Source of the DNA: Eucalyptus grandis | Taxonomy: Eukaryota; Streptophyta; Magnoliopsida; Myrtales; Myrtaceae | Assembly (NCBI RefSeq): GCF_016545825.1 | Contig: NC_052614.1 | Coordinates: 28,855,669-28,919,668 of the forward strand | Direction of reading: 5' to 3' | Length of the DNA: 64,000 nt | Shown: positions 1 through 11,933 of the stretch, piece by piece | Numbering within the stretch: the first letter of the stretch is position 1 | Layout of the letters: each line of letters opens with the position of its first letter | Notes under the pieces: model-generated | Databases searched by the model: none | What the model saw: only the letters and a program-made list of their open reading frames with translations | Told to the model about the DNA's origin: nothing | Translations under genes and position numbers: made by a program

Positions 1-3000
1 TCAATCACGTAGACTAAGTCTCGCTTTCTTGGATCTTCAAAACCAAGTAATTGTTCCACATAAACTTCTTCTTAGATGAATCCATTTAGGAATGCACTCT
101 TTACATCCATTTGGAATAACCTGAAATTTTTATAACAAATAATAATCTAATTGTTTCTAACCTTGCTACCGGTACATAGGTCTTGTCATAGTCTATCCTT
201 CTTTTTGCGTATATCATTTGGCCACGAGTCTTACTTTGTTCCGACCACTGTTCCTTTTTCGTCCACCTTGTTCCTGAAAACCCATTTAGTTCCAATAATA
301 GATTTACTTTTTGGTTTATAAATTAGTTCTCAAACATCGTTGATACTGAACTGTCTAAGTTCTTCTTGCATAGCTTCAATCTAGCTTTCATCAGCCAAGG
401 CTTCTTCTATACTTTTGGGTTCAATCTCATAAACGAGTGCTAAAGCACTAGACTATTCTCGCCTTTTGGATCTGGCGTGAATTCCTTCATCAATGTTGCC
501 AATGATGAGTTCATTGGGATGACTTGACTTATGCTTCCAGTTGCTAGTTGGTTTAAGAGTCTCATGATCCTCTGCTTCAGTTGAGTTTTCTGGATCTTTT
601 TGTTGTTGTTCTTCAGAAGTCTGAACCACTTCAGGGGAAGTAGACTTTATAAAGTCTAAAGCAGGTTCAGATTCTTCAAGTTGAGTCTGGTCCAGTTGAT
701 TCTGCATAGAGTCTTGAAACTTCACGTTCATAGATTCTTTCACAGACTAAGTCTTCTTGTTGAATACTCCGTATACTTTGCTTAAGTTTGAGTAGTCAAG
801 GAAAATTCCTTTATCTGATTTTTCTTCAAACTTCCCAATTCGATCATTTGCATTTTTCAAAACAAAACACTTACAACCAAACACATGAAAGTAAGAAACA
901 TTTGGCTTCTTCCCTTTATATACTTCATAAGGAGTTTTCTTTAGAATATACCTCAGAATACTGTTAATGATGGAACATCTTGTAGAAACTGCTTCAGCCT
1001 AAAATCGAGAGGAAATATTACTCTCAATTAAGAGGGTTCTTGCCATCTCCTGTAATTGTCTATTATTTCTTTCCACAACCCCATTTTGTTCTGGAGTATA
1101 TGGGGAAGAGAAAACATGTTGGAAACCAAATTCATTACAAAAATTTGCAAAGTCTTGATTTTCGAACTCACCTTCATGATCTGTTCGAATGCTTGAAATA
1201 GCATATTCTTTTTCATTCTGAACCTTATTGGCAAATTTTGAAAAGTAAGAGAATGCTTCAGACTTACTTGCCAGGAAGAATACCCAAGTAAAGCGAGAGT
1301 AATCATCCACGATTATTAGGCAGTATCTCTTTCCACCAATGCTTTGAGTTCTAGTTAGTCCAAAGAGATCCATATGCAGAAGCTGCAAAACTCGATTAGT
1401 AGAAACTTGATTTATAAGTTTAAAAGAACTTCTAACCTGTTTTCCCAAAGCACGTGACATGCATAATTCAGACTTTTGATAAGCCAAGTTGGGCAGTTCA
1501 TGAACAAGCTTCTTGAAGGAGATCATAGCAATCTGCTTCATATTAACATGGCCAAGCTTTCGATGCCAAAGATTTGCTTCATCTTGAATGGAAATTAGAC
1601 ACTGAGAATTCTTTGGTTTTATATCCAGAAGGTAAATATTCTCATGTGTTCGTCCAGTGAAAGATTGAGATAAATCTTTACTAGTTCCTGAGCAAATGCC
1701 TTCTTGGAATTTAATTTTGAATCCGGTATCGCACAATTAACTTATGCTGAGTAGATTATAATTCAATCCTTCCACCGAGGAGACATTGTTGATTGTGAGA
1801 CTTCCAATCTTTACAGTTCCACATCCAACAATTTTTCCTTTGTTGTTTCCACCAAAAGAAACTTTTCCACCATTTATTTGCACAAACTTTATATAACAAC
1901 TTGAATCTCTTGTCATGTGTCTCGAACAGCCACTATCCAAATACCATTTGATCTTTTTCTTGATAGTGACCTCGACTTTCGTGTCTCGAGTTTGAATCGA
2001 GTCTGAACTGTTTAAGAGTCTCGAGTCTAAATCTGAATTTGCCATTAGACATATGTTGGCATATTCTTCATCACTTTCCTCGCATTCGGTATCGCTTCAT
2101 ATCTCTACTTTGATAGGCTTTTTGAATTTCTCTATTTTTCCTTTCTTTTTCTTCAACAGAGGGCAATTGGGTCTGATGTGCTCATTTTTATTGCATTTGA
2201 AGAAAATTACATCTTTGTTTGTCTCATCGTCCTCAGTTGATTTCTTCTGAAATCTTTGAGTGCTCTACTTCTTCCAGTTAAACCTTCTTCCTTTTCTGTT
2301 CAACTTCCTGAACTTCCTTATCATGAGTGCTAGCTCTTCATCGTCCAAGTCATCTTCTGAATCTGTATCATCAGAATCATCGTTAGATTTTAAGGCAATT
2401 GACTTCTTATCTTTGGGATCCTCTTCCTCATTGATTTGCTCCACTTCATATGATTGAAGTGTGCCAACTAATTCGTCTACTACAAGAGGCATGATCCTCT
2501 GGGTTTCTCTTATTAAAGTCTTCACGTGATTCTAGTTTTTGGAGAGTCCACGCAACAATTTATTGACCTTCATTGGTCTTGAGATTGGCTGTCCTTGATA
2601 TGCTAGACCGTTTACAATTTCTGTGAAACGACTGAACATGTCAGTGATGGATTCTCCTGGCTTCATCTTGAAGGCTTCATACTGTCTGAGTAGGATATTG
2701 ATTTTTGTTTCTTTGACTCGATCAGTTCCTTCATAGGTAACATGCAATATGTCCCAGACTTCTTTCGTTGTTTCACAAGATGAAATTATATTATACTTAG
2801 TAGGAGATAAAGCACAGTATAATGAATAGATGGATTTAGCATAAAGAGCTTGTCTCTTGGTTATTTTTACTTGTGTCATTTCACCAGCATCTACAACTTC
2901 ATTTTCTCTTTCTGAGGTTGATGTAACTTTAGGAATGACCCATTTTTCTACCACATTATACTCATTTCCATGAAAGTAAGGAGGTCTGGTGTTGCTTTGG

Positions 3001-3035
3001 CCTTCAACCAAACCTGGAGCCAAAATACTAGACAT
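1..3035 (-). pseudogene. copia gag-pol polyprotein relic (gag, protease, integrase, start of RT)
   Basis: Domains in minus-strand order. Gag of the UBN2 type occupies 3035-2532. A Ser/Asp/Glu-rich gag C-terminus runs 2525-2265. A zinc knuckle lies near 2160-2210, but the position of its first Cys reads Phe, leaving only part of the C-x2-C-x4-H-x4-C pattern. A retropepsin with WYLDSGCSRHMTRD lies at 2045-1737. Then come GAG-pre-integrase (LWHRKLGHVNMKQI) and integrase core at 1736-999 with a DDE-type context (TDHEGEF, SPYTPEQNGVVER), an acidic linker at 743-453, and the RT start (DKTYVPVARLETIRLL; an MDVKSAFLNGF-like stretch near bases 60-110). In a working element all this is one reading frame; here stops and frame changes separate the blocks. 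The domain order INT before RT defines copia rather than gypsy. Confidence 0.88.
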
Positions 3036-3083
3036 AGATCTTTAGCTTAAGAAGTAAAAACACTTTAATAAATAAGCACACAA

Positions 3084-3095
3084 GCTCTGATACTA
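3084..3095 (-). other. primer binding site (initiator Met-tRNA)
   Basis: On the minus strand this reads TAGTATCAGAGC, one mismatch from the usual plant copia PBS TGGTATCAGAGC. It sits two bases inside the LTR end, which fixes element orientation and the LTR boundary. Confidence 0.8.
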
Positions 3096-3097
3096 AT

Positions 3098-4140
3098 TGA
3101 AAGGGTTAGTGCAAACACCTAGAGGGGGGTGAATAGGTATAAATAAAAATTTTCGCAAGTACTTTGCCTTTAGAAGATAATAGACTAAGGACTTAATCAG
3201 TTTTAAACAATTATATAAATCCACAAATAAAAGTAAGGAGTTCAAGGAAAGAGAATTAGAACACAAGGTTTATAGTGGTTCGGCTAAGACCAAGCCTACG
3301 TCCACTCTCCTGCGCTGACAGCCTATTGGTTGGATTCCACTATGAATCAAAAGAGATTTTACAGCAGTGTGATCTCGACTTCACAGTGAGGAGTCTCTAC
3401 TGGTCTCTCACAAAGTGAGTTTCTCTCTTTTGTTTACAACTTTGAGCTCAATGAAAGAAAAAACAAGGAACTGGAAAGCTTTAGACTTTGGAATTTTTCT
3501 TTTTCTCTCACTTTTCGAACAACTAGCGAGTCATCCTTATATACTCCTTCATGCCTTCACAACCGTTAGCACTTTCCAAATGAATTTTTCCAATCTACCC
3601 GTTGGACAGAATTAATCAAGGTGATCTCGAGTCATTAGATGAGTGTGATGAAAGCCCGTCAATCATGTTCGCCCATACAATCAGGATCTTTGGTTTCCAT
3701 AAGTAAAACTTTTCAAGTTTGCTTCGTCTTTCAAAAGATTTGATTATCAGAATTGATTCCAATAAAGATAATAAATCAAGTGGGTGCTATATCCAGCCAT
3801 AAGGTCATCCATAAACCATACGAATCAAATCCTTGAAGATAATTCCGCATTTGGATAAGTCTTCATTCTTCGGTTTGGAAATTGTCAGTGAGGGTAGACT
3901 TTGAAACTAAAGTCTGGTGGTCTTCAGACTTTGGCACTAGAATCTAGAGTTCTTCAGACTATGACACCTGAGTCTGGAGTCTTCAGACTAGACTTTGGAA
4001 AGGTTTTGTCAACTTCAAAACAGCAAAGGAGTTTTCTCTAATAGAGAGGTTATGGATGAAGAGTTTGACGTAAAATAAAGAGCTTTATGATTTGTTTGGG
4101 TACGAACACTCTCTAATCTTTCACACTTCAAGGACCAACA
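3098..4140 (-). repeat. copia LTR (~1,043 bp)
   Basis: The minus strand starts TGTTGGTCC and ends CCCTTTCA, just before the PBS, so the LTR has TG...CA ends. It carries the cacctagagggg-ggtgaatagg stretch (about 3117-3137) common at plant copia LTR ends. A run of AGTCTG/CAGACT motifs spans about 3895-4000. A shorter relative is found at 53196. It may serve two elements, because copia coding pieces of the same orientation lie on its other side (4850-5918). Confidence 0.8.
3895..4005. repeat. AGTCTG / CAGACT minisatellite inside LTR
   Basis: Alternating AGTCTG and CAGACT words recur every 15-35 bases, in units built like agtctggagtcttcagact. The two words are reverse complements, so each unit can fold back on itself. 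The truncated LTR at 53.2-54.3 kb has its own differently arranged set. Confidence 0.6.
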
Positions 4141-4850
4141 CATTTTGATCTGACTGGAGAAGATTCTTCATGGAGTTCTTCTTGTCACTCTGCAGATGAG
4201 GAAATTACATAGGAGGCAACACCCATTTCTGTTAAGAGACCTGAGGTACTTTTCAAACATTATACGTTTCTGAAACAAGGTGGAAGTCCTATGACCTTTA
4301 TAACTGATTTTGTGAAAGACAATGGGTATGGAAATGAAACTCTATTTTTGAGAACAATGGAAAGGTTAGGACTGGCGCCAAAAGGAATAGCAGAGAAGGA
4401 ATTTTTGAATTTTCCTTCCGATCCTCGCTTTAGGTCAAAGAATTAGCCTGAGAATAAAGATGACGATGAGAGAATCATTACAAATTTCCAACAAAGATAG
4501 GTGTGGTGGTTGAGATTACTGGAGAAAGAACGAAACTTTTTCGTTCAAAAGAACATAAAAAGGTTTATGCTCAAATGTTGAACAGAGGGGTTATAAACCC
4601 GCGAACAGTAGACTTTGACTTTCTGGATGCTATAAAGGTTAAACTGAGGGAAAAGTTAGCCAAACTTCAATTTGAGAAGTTTTGTGTAGAGACATCTGAA
4701 GCATATCCTAAATTAATGGCATATTTTTACTCGAATCTGTCTTTTCTAGATCAAACTCATATTTAGTTTACTGTATGTGATAGAGTGTTTGATGTAGATG
4801 TGGATCTCTTGGCTGACATTTTGGGTGTAGAATGGAGTAGAAGAGAACCA
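4141..4850 (+). pseudogene. antisense coding relic next to LTR, similar to putative plant transposon protein domain
   Basis: A plus-strand reading frame with a few stops and one shift runs through this stretch. Its longest open part is 4503-4766 (87 codons), with MLNRGVINPRTVDFDFLD and YPKLMAYFYSNLSFLD, followed after a stop by FTVCDRVFDVDVDLLADILG. The pattern of a 'FYxNL' motif followed by a V-x-R-x-F-x-V-x-x-x-x-L-x-x-ILG motif recalls the putative plant transposon protein domain often found as an extra ORF in plant LTR elements. It lies opposite in sense to the flanking copia pieces. Antisense extra ORFs between pol and the 3' LTR are known in some plant retrotransposon lineages. The domain assignment is from memory of the pattern and is uncertain. 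Confidence 0.45.
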
Positions 4851-5080
4851 ATCATGCTTCTGTATAGATTTTGATCCACCTTCTTTCCTCCTTCATCCTT
4901 GTCGAGTTTTGATGAGCTAGACATGGGATTTTTTGTTTTCTTGCAGTTCTCCATTCTAAACTTCTTGATAATATCTTTGGCATATTTCTCCTAGTGAATG
5001 AATGTTCCTTTCTTTGATTGTTTGACTTGCAATCCCAGAAAGAATGTCAATTCACCCATTTGCAGAGTGTTTTCGTGAGA
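4850..5080 (-). pseudogene. copia reverse transcriptase C-terminal fragment
   Basis: The minus strand reads MGELTFFLGLQVKQSKKGTF, then YAKDIIKKF, then KLDKDEGGKKVDQNLYRSMI, GSLL. This is the conserved segment after the copia RT catalytic core. It breaks off at about 4850, where it abuts the plus-strand relic head to head. It lies on the wrong side of the RNase H piece (5466-5918) for both to be parts of one undisturbed minus-strand element, so a rearrangement or a second element is needed. Confidence 0.75.
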
Positions 5081-5087
5081 GAAATTG

Positions 5088-5093
5088 AGAGAG

Positions 5094-5141
<48 letters not shown>
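5088..5141. repeat. (GA)n microsatellite
   Basis: Almost uninterrupted GA dinucleotides with one GC variant near the start. Apparent Arg/Glu or Leu/Ser-rich reading frames across it are composition artefacts. Confidence 0.95.
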
Positions 5142-5145
<4 letters not shown>

Positions 5146-5465
5146 AGGGTTTGAAAGCACTGTGCTCAAAAGAAATAATCCAAAGAATTTTAAAAAATCG
5201 AAACAGGGTAGATGAATCAACACAAAGAAGAAAAATGCATTTTCACAAAACAATTTAAAAAAGTAACTGCCAAAAATTTGAAATATATTCCGAAAAATCA
5301 GCAATAAAATTGTAATTACCAAAAATTAAAAAGGCAAGCAATGATTCGGAGATAATCATACCTGTTCAGTTTTTATATGCCAAAAATAAAATACCTGGAT
5401 TGAGAAATTTCCAAACTGAAGTAACTTCCTTAAGTTGAGGTGTTGAGTCTAATCAACCATAGACT

Positions 5466-5918
5466 TTAGTCGATAGGAAGGATAATATTCAGCTTACTGC
5501 GAATTGATTCAAATGAGCTTTTCTCCAGTGGTTTTGTAAAGATATTTGCCAACTGATTCTTTGAATCAATAAATTGAACATTAATCTCGCCATTCTGAAC
5601 ATGATCTCTTATAAAATGATGACGAATCTCGATGTGCTTTTCTCTTAAGTGAAGAATAGGATTTCTGATTAGGTTGATAGCACTTGTGTTGTCACATCTA
5701 ATTTCTATGTAGAATTCTGCAATTCCGAAGTCTCTTAATTGTTGTCTAATCCACAGAATTTGTGAGCAGCAACTTCCAAGAGCAACATATTCTGCTTCTG
5801 CTATAGATAGTGCCACAGTACTTTGCTTCCTCGAGAACCAAGATGCCGGCATTTGTCCCAACAATTGACATGTACCAGATGTAATTTTATCAAAAGTCTA
5901 ACTTACAGTAGAAATCCG
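5466..5918 (-). pseudogene. copia RNase H fragment
   Basis: The open part (5466-5895) contains SWFSRKQSTVALSIAEAEY, then CDNTSAINLIRNPI and KHIEIRHHFIRDHV, then ANIFTKPLEKSSF. These are the copia RNase H landmarks, including the A-E-A-E-Y active-site block. A one-base surplus T near 5893 puts the preceding ADFYCKLDF stretch out of frame. Sequence identity as RNase H is lost beyond about 5918. The C-terminus is complete, ending in a stop at 5466. Confidence 0.85.
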
Positions 5919-6522
5919 CCCCACTCTGACAAAGACCCAAGGCGAACTCGAAGAACGAAGAAATAATCGGACTCGGGATTATTGTTCTTCCTTCAAGGAC
6001 TCAGTACGAACAATATATATATATGGCTTTCTGGATGGATATCTCACTTACCTTTTTGAATATTATTGATGAAATCAATCAAGGATTGGTAACATCAATT
6101 TGTACACCAACGAAATATAAGAGAAGTGAATAAACTAGTAAAAGCTCAACCTACATTACCTTACCATGCGTTGGTAGATGTAATCCACACTCTTTTCTCC
6201 TTCATTAGATGCATGTGAAGCATAAAAGCGAAAATAAACACAAACAGTGAAAATAAAAGGAAGGAAGAGAGGAGAGAAAAGCTTGCATCTACACGCTAGG
6301 GAATCTCGCCAAGCAGATTTAGTTTCGTTTTACAACATTCGGTAAGTAATCGAACTTGTTGTTCATCTAATCAGAGTAATTTTAGGAATTAGGCCATAAA
6401 TTGGGAGTAATGTAAATTTTGAATTGCAAGATTAAGTAGAGGAGTTATTAAGCGTGGATTTATATGGAAATAAAAGTTTAGGGTGTTTTAAGGCTTAGAA
6501 TTCATGTATTCCATGGTAGTTT
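5919..6522. other. unassigned intergenic sequence
   Basis: No coding potential or repeat family was recognised. It has a short (TA)n run at about 6012-6024. It separates the copia fragments from the next LTR element and could be noncoding sequence of an older element. Confidence 0.5.
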
Positions 6523-7033
6523 TGTAGAAAATTATTCACATAGACAACTAATCAATCAAGAAGAAACGGATCCATATATGATTGTAAAATACCGAGATTG
6601 ATAAACACAGCGGAATTAAAACGTACCAGTTTGAGCCATTACTTCACTTGATGAAAAGTAGATCAATCTGATAATTAGTGATCTATTGAAATGCCAGATC
6701 TTCCTCTCTATGACCTATTCGATGAGCTTTGACTTTCAATGGGATTAAAAGCAACGATAGGTATAACCTACCCTTTTATAGGCTAGAGAGGGGTCTTGAA
6801 GAAACCTAATCAACAGGCGTGTCAATTTGGACCCTTCCCATTACAAGCTTCAGTTAAACACAATTGCCTACACTTTGCTGCTCAACTAGGCCCGTTATCA
6901 ATAAATGCCAATACCCAATTTAATCGAGATCCTTTGTAGGGTTCAACAAATATTGGAATATCCATTAACCCAATTAGTTAAAATAGAAAATCAATTAATT
7001 AATGTAAACCCATATTATAGGAAATTTCCAACA
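6523..7033 (-). repeat. 3' LTR (511 bp) of the 6.5-12.5 kb element
   Basis: The minus strand begins TGTTGGAAATTTCC and ends TTTTCTACA. It is similar along its whole length to 11934-12460, sharing for example cctacactttgctgctcaac and aggtataacctac. The PPT lies directly next to its start. Confidence 0.8.
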
Positions 7034-7047
7034 TTCTCCCACTTGGG
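7034..7047 (-). other. polypurine tract
   Basis: Minus strand CCCAAGTGGGAGAA directly precedes the TGTTGG start of the 3' LTR. This is the usual copia PPT form (AAGTGGGAGA) and confirms orientation. Confidence 0.8.
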
Positions 7048-7679
7048 CTACATTAATTAACTTATTTTATTTTGAAAAGATTTTATCGAAAACGACACTA
7101 TTATCGGGTTAATAACTGAAAATTTTGTTTTATGTGGCCACAACTTTAAAAAAAAATAATATTCCAATAACGGCATCTCAAAACCAATCCAATCATATAA
7201 CCTCGGTATAGGACTATGGGATCAATGTGTTAAGAAAATACCACAACACATGACCTTCCATAATTACATATAATAAGTATTATATTTTCATGGATCATGG
7301 ACCTAGTAGTGTAGTAAGAAATAGTGCCAACATGTGATCAAAATATACACTATTTCTTATCGGTCCTTAATGCAATTTCTCAACAACATGAAACTACATT
7401 AACGCAATTTCTAAACAACATGAAATTGCACAACTATGTCACAGTCCAACATGAGATCTCGTAATCAGTGACATCCAGTCATCTTTAAACTAAAATTTGT
7501 TTAAAGATACTGTTTTATACTTCCATTTCTCAGTCAACAGGAGAAATGATAACAATAGAATCGATAACAATAATCATTGAAAATAAATGTTTTAATAGAC
7601 ATCATAAAAGCATTATCAGTCTGCATATAACTATAATATCCAGAAATACAAATTATATAACTCCCACTAACAAAAGAAA

Positions 7680-7910
7680 TCAAAAGAATCTAAGACACCC
7701 ATATTCTTTACATGTTCTTTAAACAAAATGGGTCGTAAGCATTTTTGTTAGAGGATCAGCCAACATGGATTCAGTTATAATATTCTCAATCACAATGTCT
7801 CCCTTTTTGACCAAGTCCTTAACAGTATAATATTTGATCCAATTAACATTTCAACTGTGGCATTATTGTTATTTATAGCAAAAGTAACTGTTTGTCACAC
7901 ATAATGCAAT
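7680..7910 (-). pseudogene. copia RNase H C-terminal remnant
   Basis: The minus strand yields KYYTVKDLVKKGDIVIENI, then TESMLADPLTKMLTTHF, and after a frame change FKEHVKNMGVLDSFDF. ADPLTK with the following KEH-x-x-x-MGV is the typical end of copia polyproteins. At least one frameshift separates the last two parts. It lies about 650 bp from the 3' LTR, with noncoding sequence between. Confidence 0.65.
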
Positions 7911-7939
7911 AAGATCAATTATGAGCAATAAGTATTTCA

Positions 7940-8300
7940 ACAAAAATAATTAGTACATTATAAACTCCCCTTTGGGCAGAGTGTATAATGCACCATTATT
8001 TTTCACAGCATGAAGTTTATAAAGCAACAACAAAGGGAATTACATATAATTGTCAAGGATCCATCAATGATCCATCCCCTTTAGGCAGACAAATCCTTTA
8101 AATCATATATCTCCATAATATCAATATAGAGGGGAATTATATATAATATTCAAAACATTTATCCCCTTTGGGCAGATAAATATTTTTCAATTATACATCC
8201 CCATCTTTTAAATATGGGAATTAAACTTCATGCTATTTTGTAAATTAATATACACAATAACCCCCTTTGGGCGAGTAATTGTATATATTAATTTTTTATC
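7940..8300. repeat. four hairpin modules with common CCCCTTTGGGC loop
   Basis: The word cccctttgggcaga or a close variant occurs at 7967, 8076, 8163 and 8262, spaced 109, 87 and 99 bases. Each copy sits between AT-rich arms that pair with each other. Copy 1: attataaactc pairs with gagtgtataat. Copy 3: acatttatc with gataaatat. Copy 4: aaattaatatacacaataac with the segment from gagtaattg to attaattt. Copy 2 pairs only in part. The arms differ in sequence between modules while the loop is kept. Function unknown. Confidence 0.65.
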
Positions 8301-8559
8301 AATAGGGAACTCCAATAATTTATGCCCAAAATTCATCATATAATATGAAGCACTTTACAACATGTGCTTCCCAAGATCATATTGTATTTATCAAACAACA
8401 ATTTTTCACACAAATTTTATTTTATTTTATTTATTTATTTTAATTTTCTAGCTTCGTTGTGAAAAACCCAATGTCCTATAATATAGTGAAGCCCCTAAAC
8501 ATTCAAAGCTTAAGCATAGAGACCTTTGCTCCTTCTTAGCTACATAAAAAGAAAAAAAA

Positions 8560-11500
8560 AACATGTTGAAGACACGTGATAATTAAAAGAGGAAAGCTGA
8601 TAACAGGAGCTAGGCTTTCTTAAAATTTAACATCGCATGCAGTGAGGTCCTGCAATCTACACATAAGCAATTGTATCCAAGTTGAATATGGCATTTCAGT
8701 TCATCACTCGAATTCAAACTACATCCAAATTAGCATACTGTGCCTGTGTGTCAAAGTAGAGCTAAAGGCACTCTGCAGTTAAAAACATTAATCAAATAGA
8801 ATATACTGCTTGGTTATACTCTACCACTGTCTTCCAAATTAATCATGACACTTCACCAGTCTAGATACTGTATCAATCTCACCTCAAGTGCCATCAGTAA
8901 AATAAGCACCGATACAGGAGCAAGCTCCCAATGCCAGTGAAGTTTGAACCCATGCCACAAAGGCTGCAACTTATCCACCAAATGAAGAAGGGTAGGATAG
9001 GGCTGCTGGCACAGCAACCCTTAGTAAGCACGACTGTAACAGTGAAGAACAATTGAGTCGGGAACTAATCCAACTCCAAATTGGTTAGAATCCGTAACCT
9101 TTTTTTTTTTTTTTTTTAAAAAATTACCCAGCCACGAGTACTAGTATCAGCTCGTACGTCTTACTCGATTAACTAATAACCAAACCAACACCACCAGTTA
9201 GCCAGAAACACCTGCTCTTGAGCAGAACCTTTCAGATTTAAGCATCAAGGCTGCTACTTCATCCTTGTGACCCATTCTATTCTCCGAGCATTAAATTTAC
9301 CTAGCAAGCGCTATCATACTACAAAATCTCTGTTTCTGATGACTAATTTTGCAGCAGTAATATTCAACTTTCTTTGATGTCACTTTTAGTATTTATGAAG
9401 ACTAAATTATGTTGGCAATTTTCGTAACAAATGCTTCATTATTTCAAAACAGTGGAGCAACGTGCAAACCCCTAACTTTACAGGGACAGCTGGCGAGTCG
9501 CCATTGTCAGTGATTGCTTGACGCTCTCCTCTTTTAAAGCCAATCCCATCGTTACCTCCATTAATGCCTTCCACCAAACAATTCAAGGCGTAATCCTATT
9601 TGATCAAATTGAAGGTCCAACATCTGCTTGACCCACAAAATTCAATAACTGTCACACTCCAAAAACAATAACAAAGGGGAGCAGGTTTCATATCTTTTAA
9701 GACTCAAAATCAAGACCCTTTGCAATTTTCTAATTTAGGGTGCTCAAGCAGTGAGCTTTGATAGGCAAGAAGGTATCTTATTTGGAAGATTCCTTCCAAT
9801 AAACATCTGAAATTGGGGATTCTAACCATCATTTATGTGCGGCCTTAAATCAGCAAAAGGGATTGTGAGCGACAGTGCTCATCCACGAGAAGGTCAAAAT
9901 ATTGCTGCTATCTAAGGTCCAAGGAACCAAAATCAAGAGTCAAAATCAGGACATGAGGATTGATGCTTCTTTGCCCGAAACATACGGATACTTTGCTTGC
10001 TTGATATCTGTCACAAAGTTTTAGGGTTTGACAGCTCAACAGAGGAGACTCCGATAAAAGACAAGACAATTGGAGCGAACAGATCACGGCCCTGCTCTGC
10101 CGCATCACAAGCAGAGCAGATCATCACCAAGGATCTAAAATTATCATCTCAAAATAGCTCCAAAATCCAATTCTGAATTAAAAAAAAATACGAGTCCGCA
10201 ATTCATCCTACGGAGCCTCCTCCATGTATGCATCGAAACGAGACACTCAATTCTACAAGTGGGCACGATAGCCCCAAAGCTTCAGCGACTCACTAACTAC
10301 TTAATATAGAAATAACTAGAATCAACGAAAAATAGGGCACAAATCTTGACTCTATAACAGCAAAAACCTCGAAAAGCACCCCATAAACGTCACCCATTGC
10401 GTACGTGGATCAATGGACGTGTAATCTCGGTCCACCGAGTAAAACGGCAAAGCGGCAATCAAGGAAAAGGAAAGAGGCGCAAGAACCTAATGCGAACGCA
10501 CAAAAACCCCATACGCACAATCGCACCGAAGCACGAGGCGGGAGGAAGAGAAGGCAAAAACCCTAACCGCTCGTCCAAAGGGGAACAAACAATATAATAG
10601 CAATAGCACAAGCAAATAACACAAAAAATTGCTTGATAATTTCAAGCCAAAAAGTTTGTGAAACGGATACTTGCATATAACATCAATATAATTGACTAGA
10701 ATGAATTAAACGAAGAAAAATCGAGTAAATCTACCACATACAAGCTTCAAAGTTTCGGATCTTAATCTCCCATGGCCGAATTTCGAATTTCTTAAGTTTA
10801 AGCCCTAAAAAACTTACTTTGATACAACAAAAAGGATTCTAAAACATATATAACAATACTCATGCAACGATTTACAACGAACATCAATCAATCGCAAGTA
10901 ATTTGAAAATTTTAGAACTTTTTCTCTATCAAATAAATCCCAGCGAAAATCTGCATAGATGAAGCACATGAGACTCGAGAGGACTACTTAATATTGCTTA
11001 ATCAATGCGAAACACATATATGTGGTCAGTGGACACAGGTCACATGATTTGGGTAAACGCTATAAAAGCAATTAATGCAATCCAAATCTTTTCTTGGAAG
11101 ATTTCCCAGTTATGTCGGCAGTGCAGAATGATCAAGCGGGCTACTAAACAACACAACCGTCAATCATATTTCTCAATCAAATAAATTCCACCGAATTGCC
11201 AAATTTCCCTACTCCATTATAACTCAAAAGTCGAACAGAAGGGCCAAGCCATCACATGACAAAAATAAAAGAACCCATGATGTCAGCAATGTGACAGAAT
11301 CAGAACACCACAAGGAACCATCAAACAAGATCAAGCGTAAAGGAACGCAAGAACAAGAAAATCTCCCATGCATGGAGCAATGTCTGCAATATTTACTATG
11401 GCTACCCAACATGTAACGAATATTTCGGATACTGATGACAATATTTCTAATCCACGTAACCCAAAACTAATTTTAACAGACGAGCCCCAAAACAACAAAC

Positions 11501-11933
11501 GTGAACACGAGCAAATAACAAAACGGAAAAGCGCGGATAAGACTCGGGAGCAAACAAACACCGTACGAGAATTTTCCCATAAAAAAAAAAAACAATCAGC
11601 TACAATAATCTCCAAACCAACCATTGCTACCGTTGAATTGAAGAGAAAAACAAAGGTACCACTTAAAATTCTAGGACCTTTTTTTAATGTATAAACCCTA
11701 GAATTTCAAATTTAAAATTCTTTCTCAATTCTCAACGAAATTATGCAAATTATATATGGTTGAAAAGATCTCAACATGTAGAACAAAAGCCTATGGTTTC
11801 AGGATCAATCAAGCAAAAATTCACACATGAAAAATAATGCCCATATTTGGCTTAAAAAGGAAAATTTCGGAATTTTTACATGAAAAAAAAAAATTAGGTT
11901 CTACAATCATATATGATAAGCTACGATATCACA
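8560..11933. other. noncoding interior of the LTR element, possibly captured sequence
   Basis: No gag, protease, integrase or RT motif is visible in about 3.4 kb. The part 10,390-10,600 is richer in GC than its surroundings. Read on the minus strand it resembles a plant transcript leader (GCGGTTAGGGTTTTTGCC and pyrimidine-rich stretches). No convincing exon follows. A poly-T run lies at 9098-9117. It could be captured host sequence or very decayed retroelement sequence. Confidence 0.35.
11918..11933 (-). other. decayed primer binding site
   Basis: The minus strand reads TGTGATATCGTAGCTT beside the 5' LTR end, against the expected TGTGGTATCAGAGC. The match is partial, but position and orientation agree with the LTR pair. 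Confidence 0.45.

Larger units (their letters stand above)
1..4140 (-). mobile_element. Ty1/copia LTR retrotransposon, 5' portion, minus strand, cut by window edge
   Basis: An LTR (3098-4140), a primer binding site (3084-3095) and gag-pol domains follow one another in minus-strand order down to base 1, where the reverse transcriptase begins. This is the 5' half of a copia element; its RT body, RNase H and 3' LTR lie outside the window. No target-site duplication can be assessed. Several breaks separate the domains, so it is not autonomous. A truncated second LTR of the same family lies at 53196-54450. Confidence 0.85.

Noticed and set aside
5018..5322. Frames rich in Arg-Glu or Leu-Ser
   Set aside because: Translation of a (GA)n microsatellite.
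7967..8275. CRISPR-like regular spacing of a short repeat
   Set aside because: Only four copies, hairpin arms differ, eukaryotic retroelement context; no cas genes.
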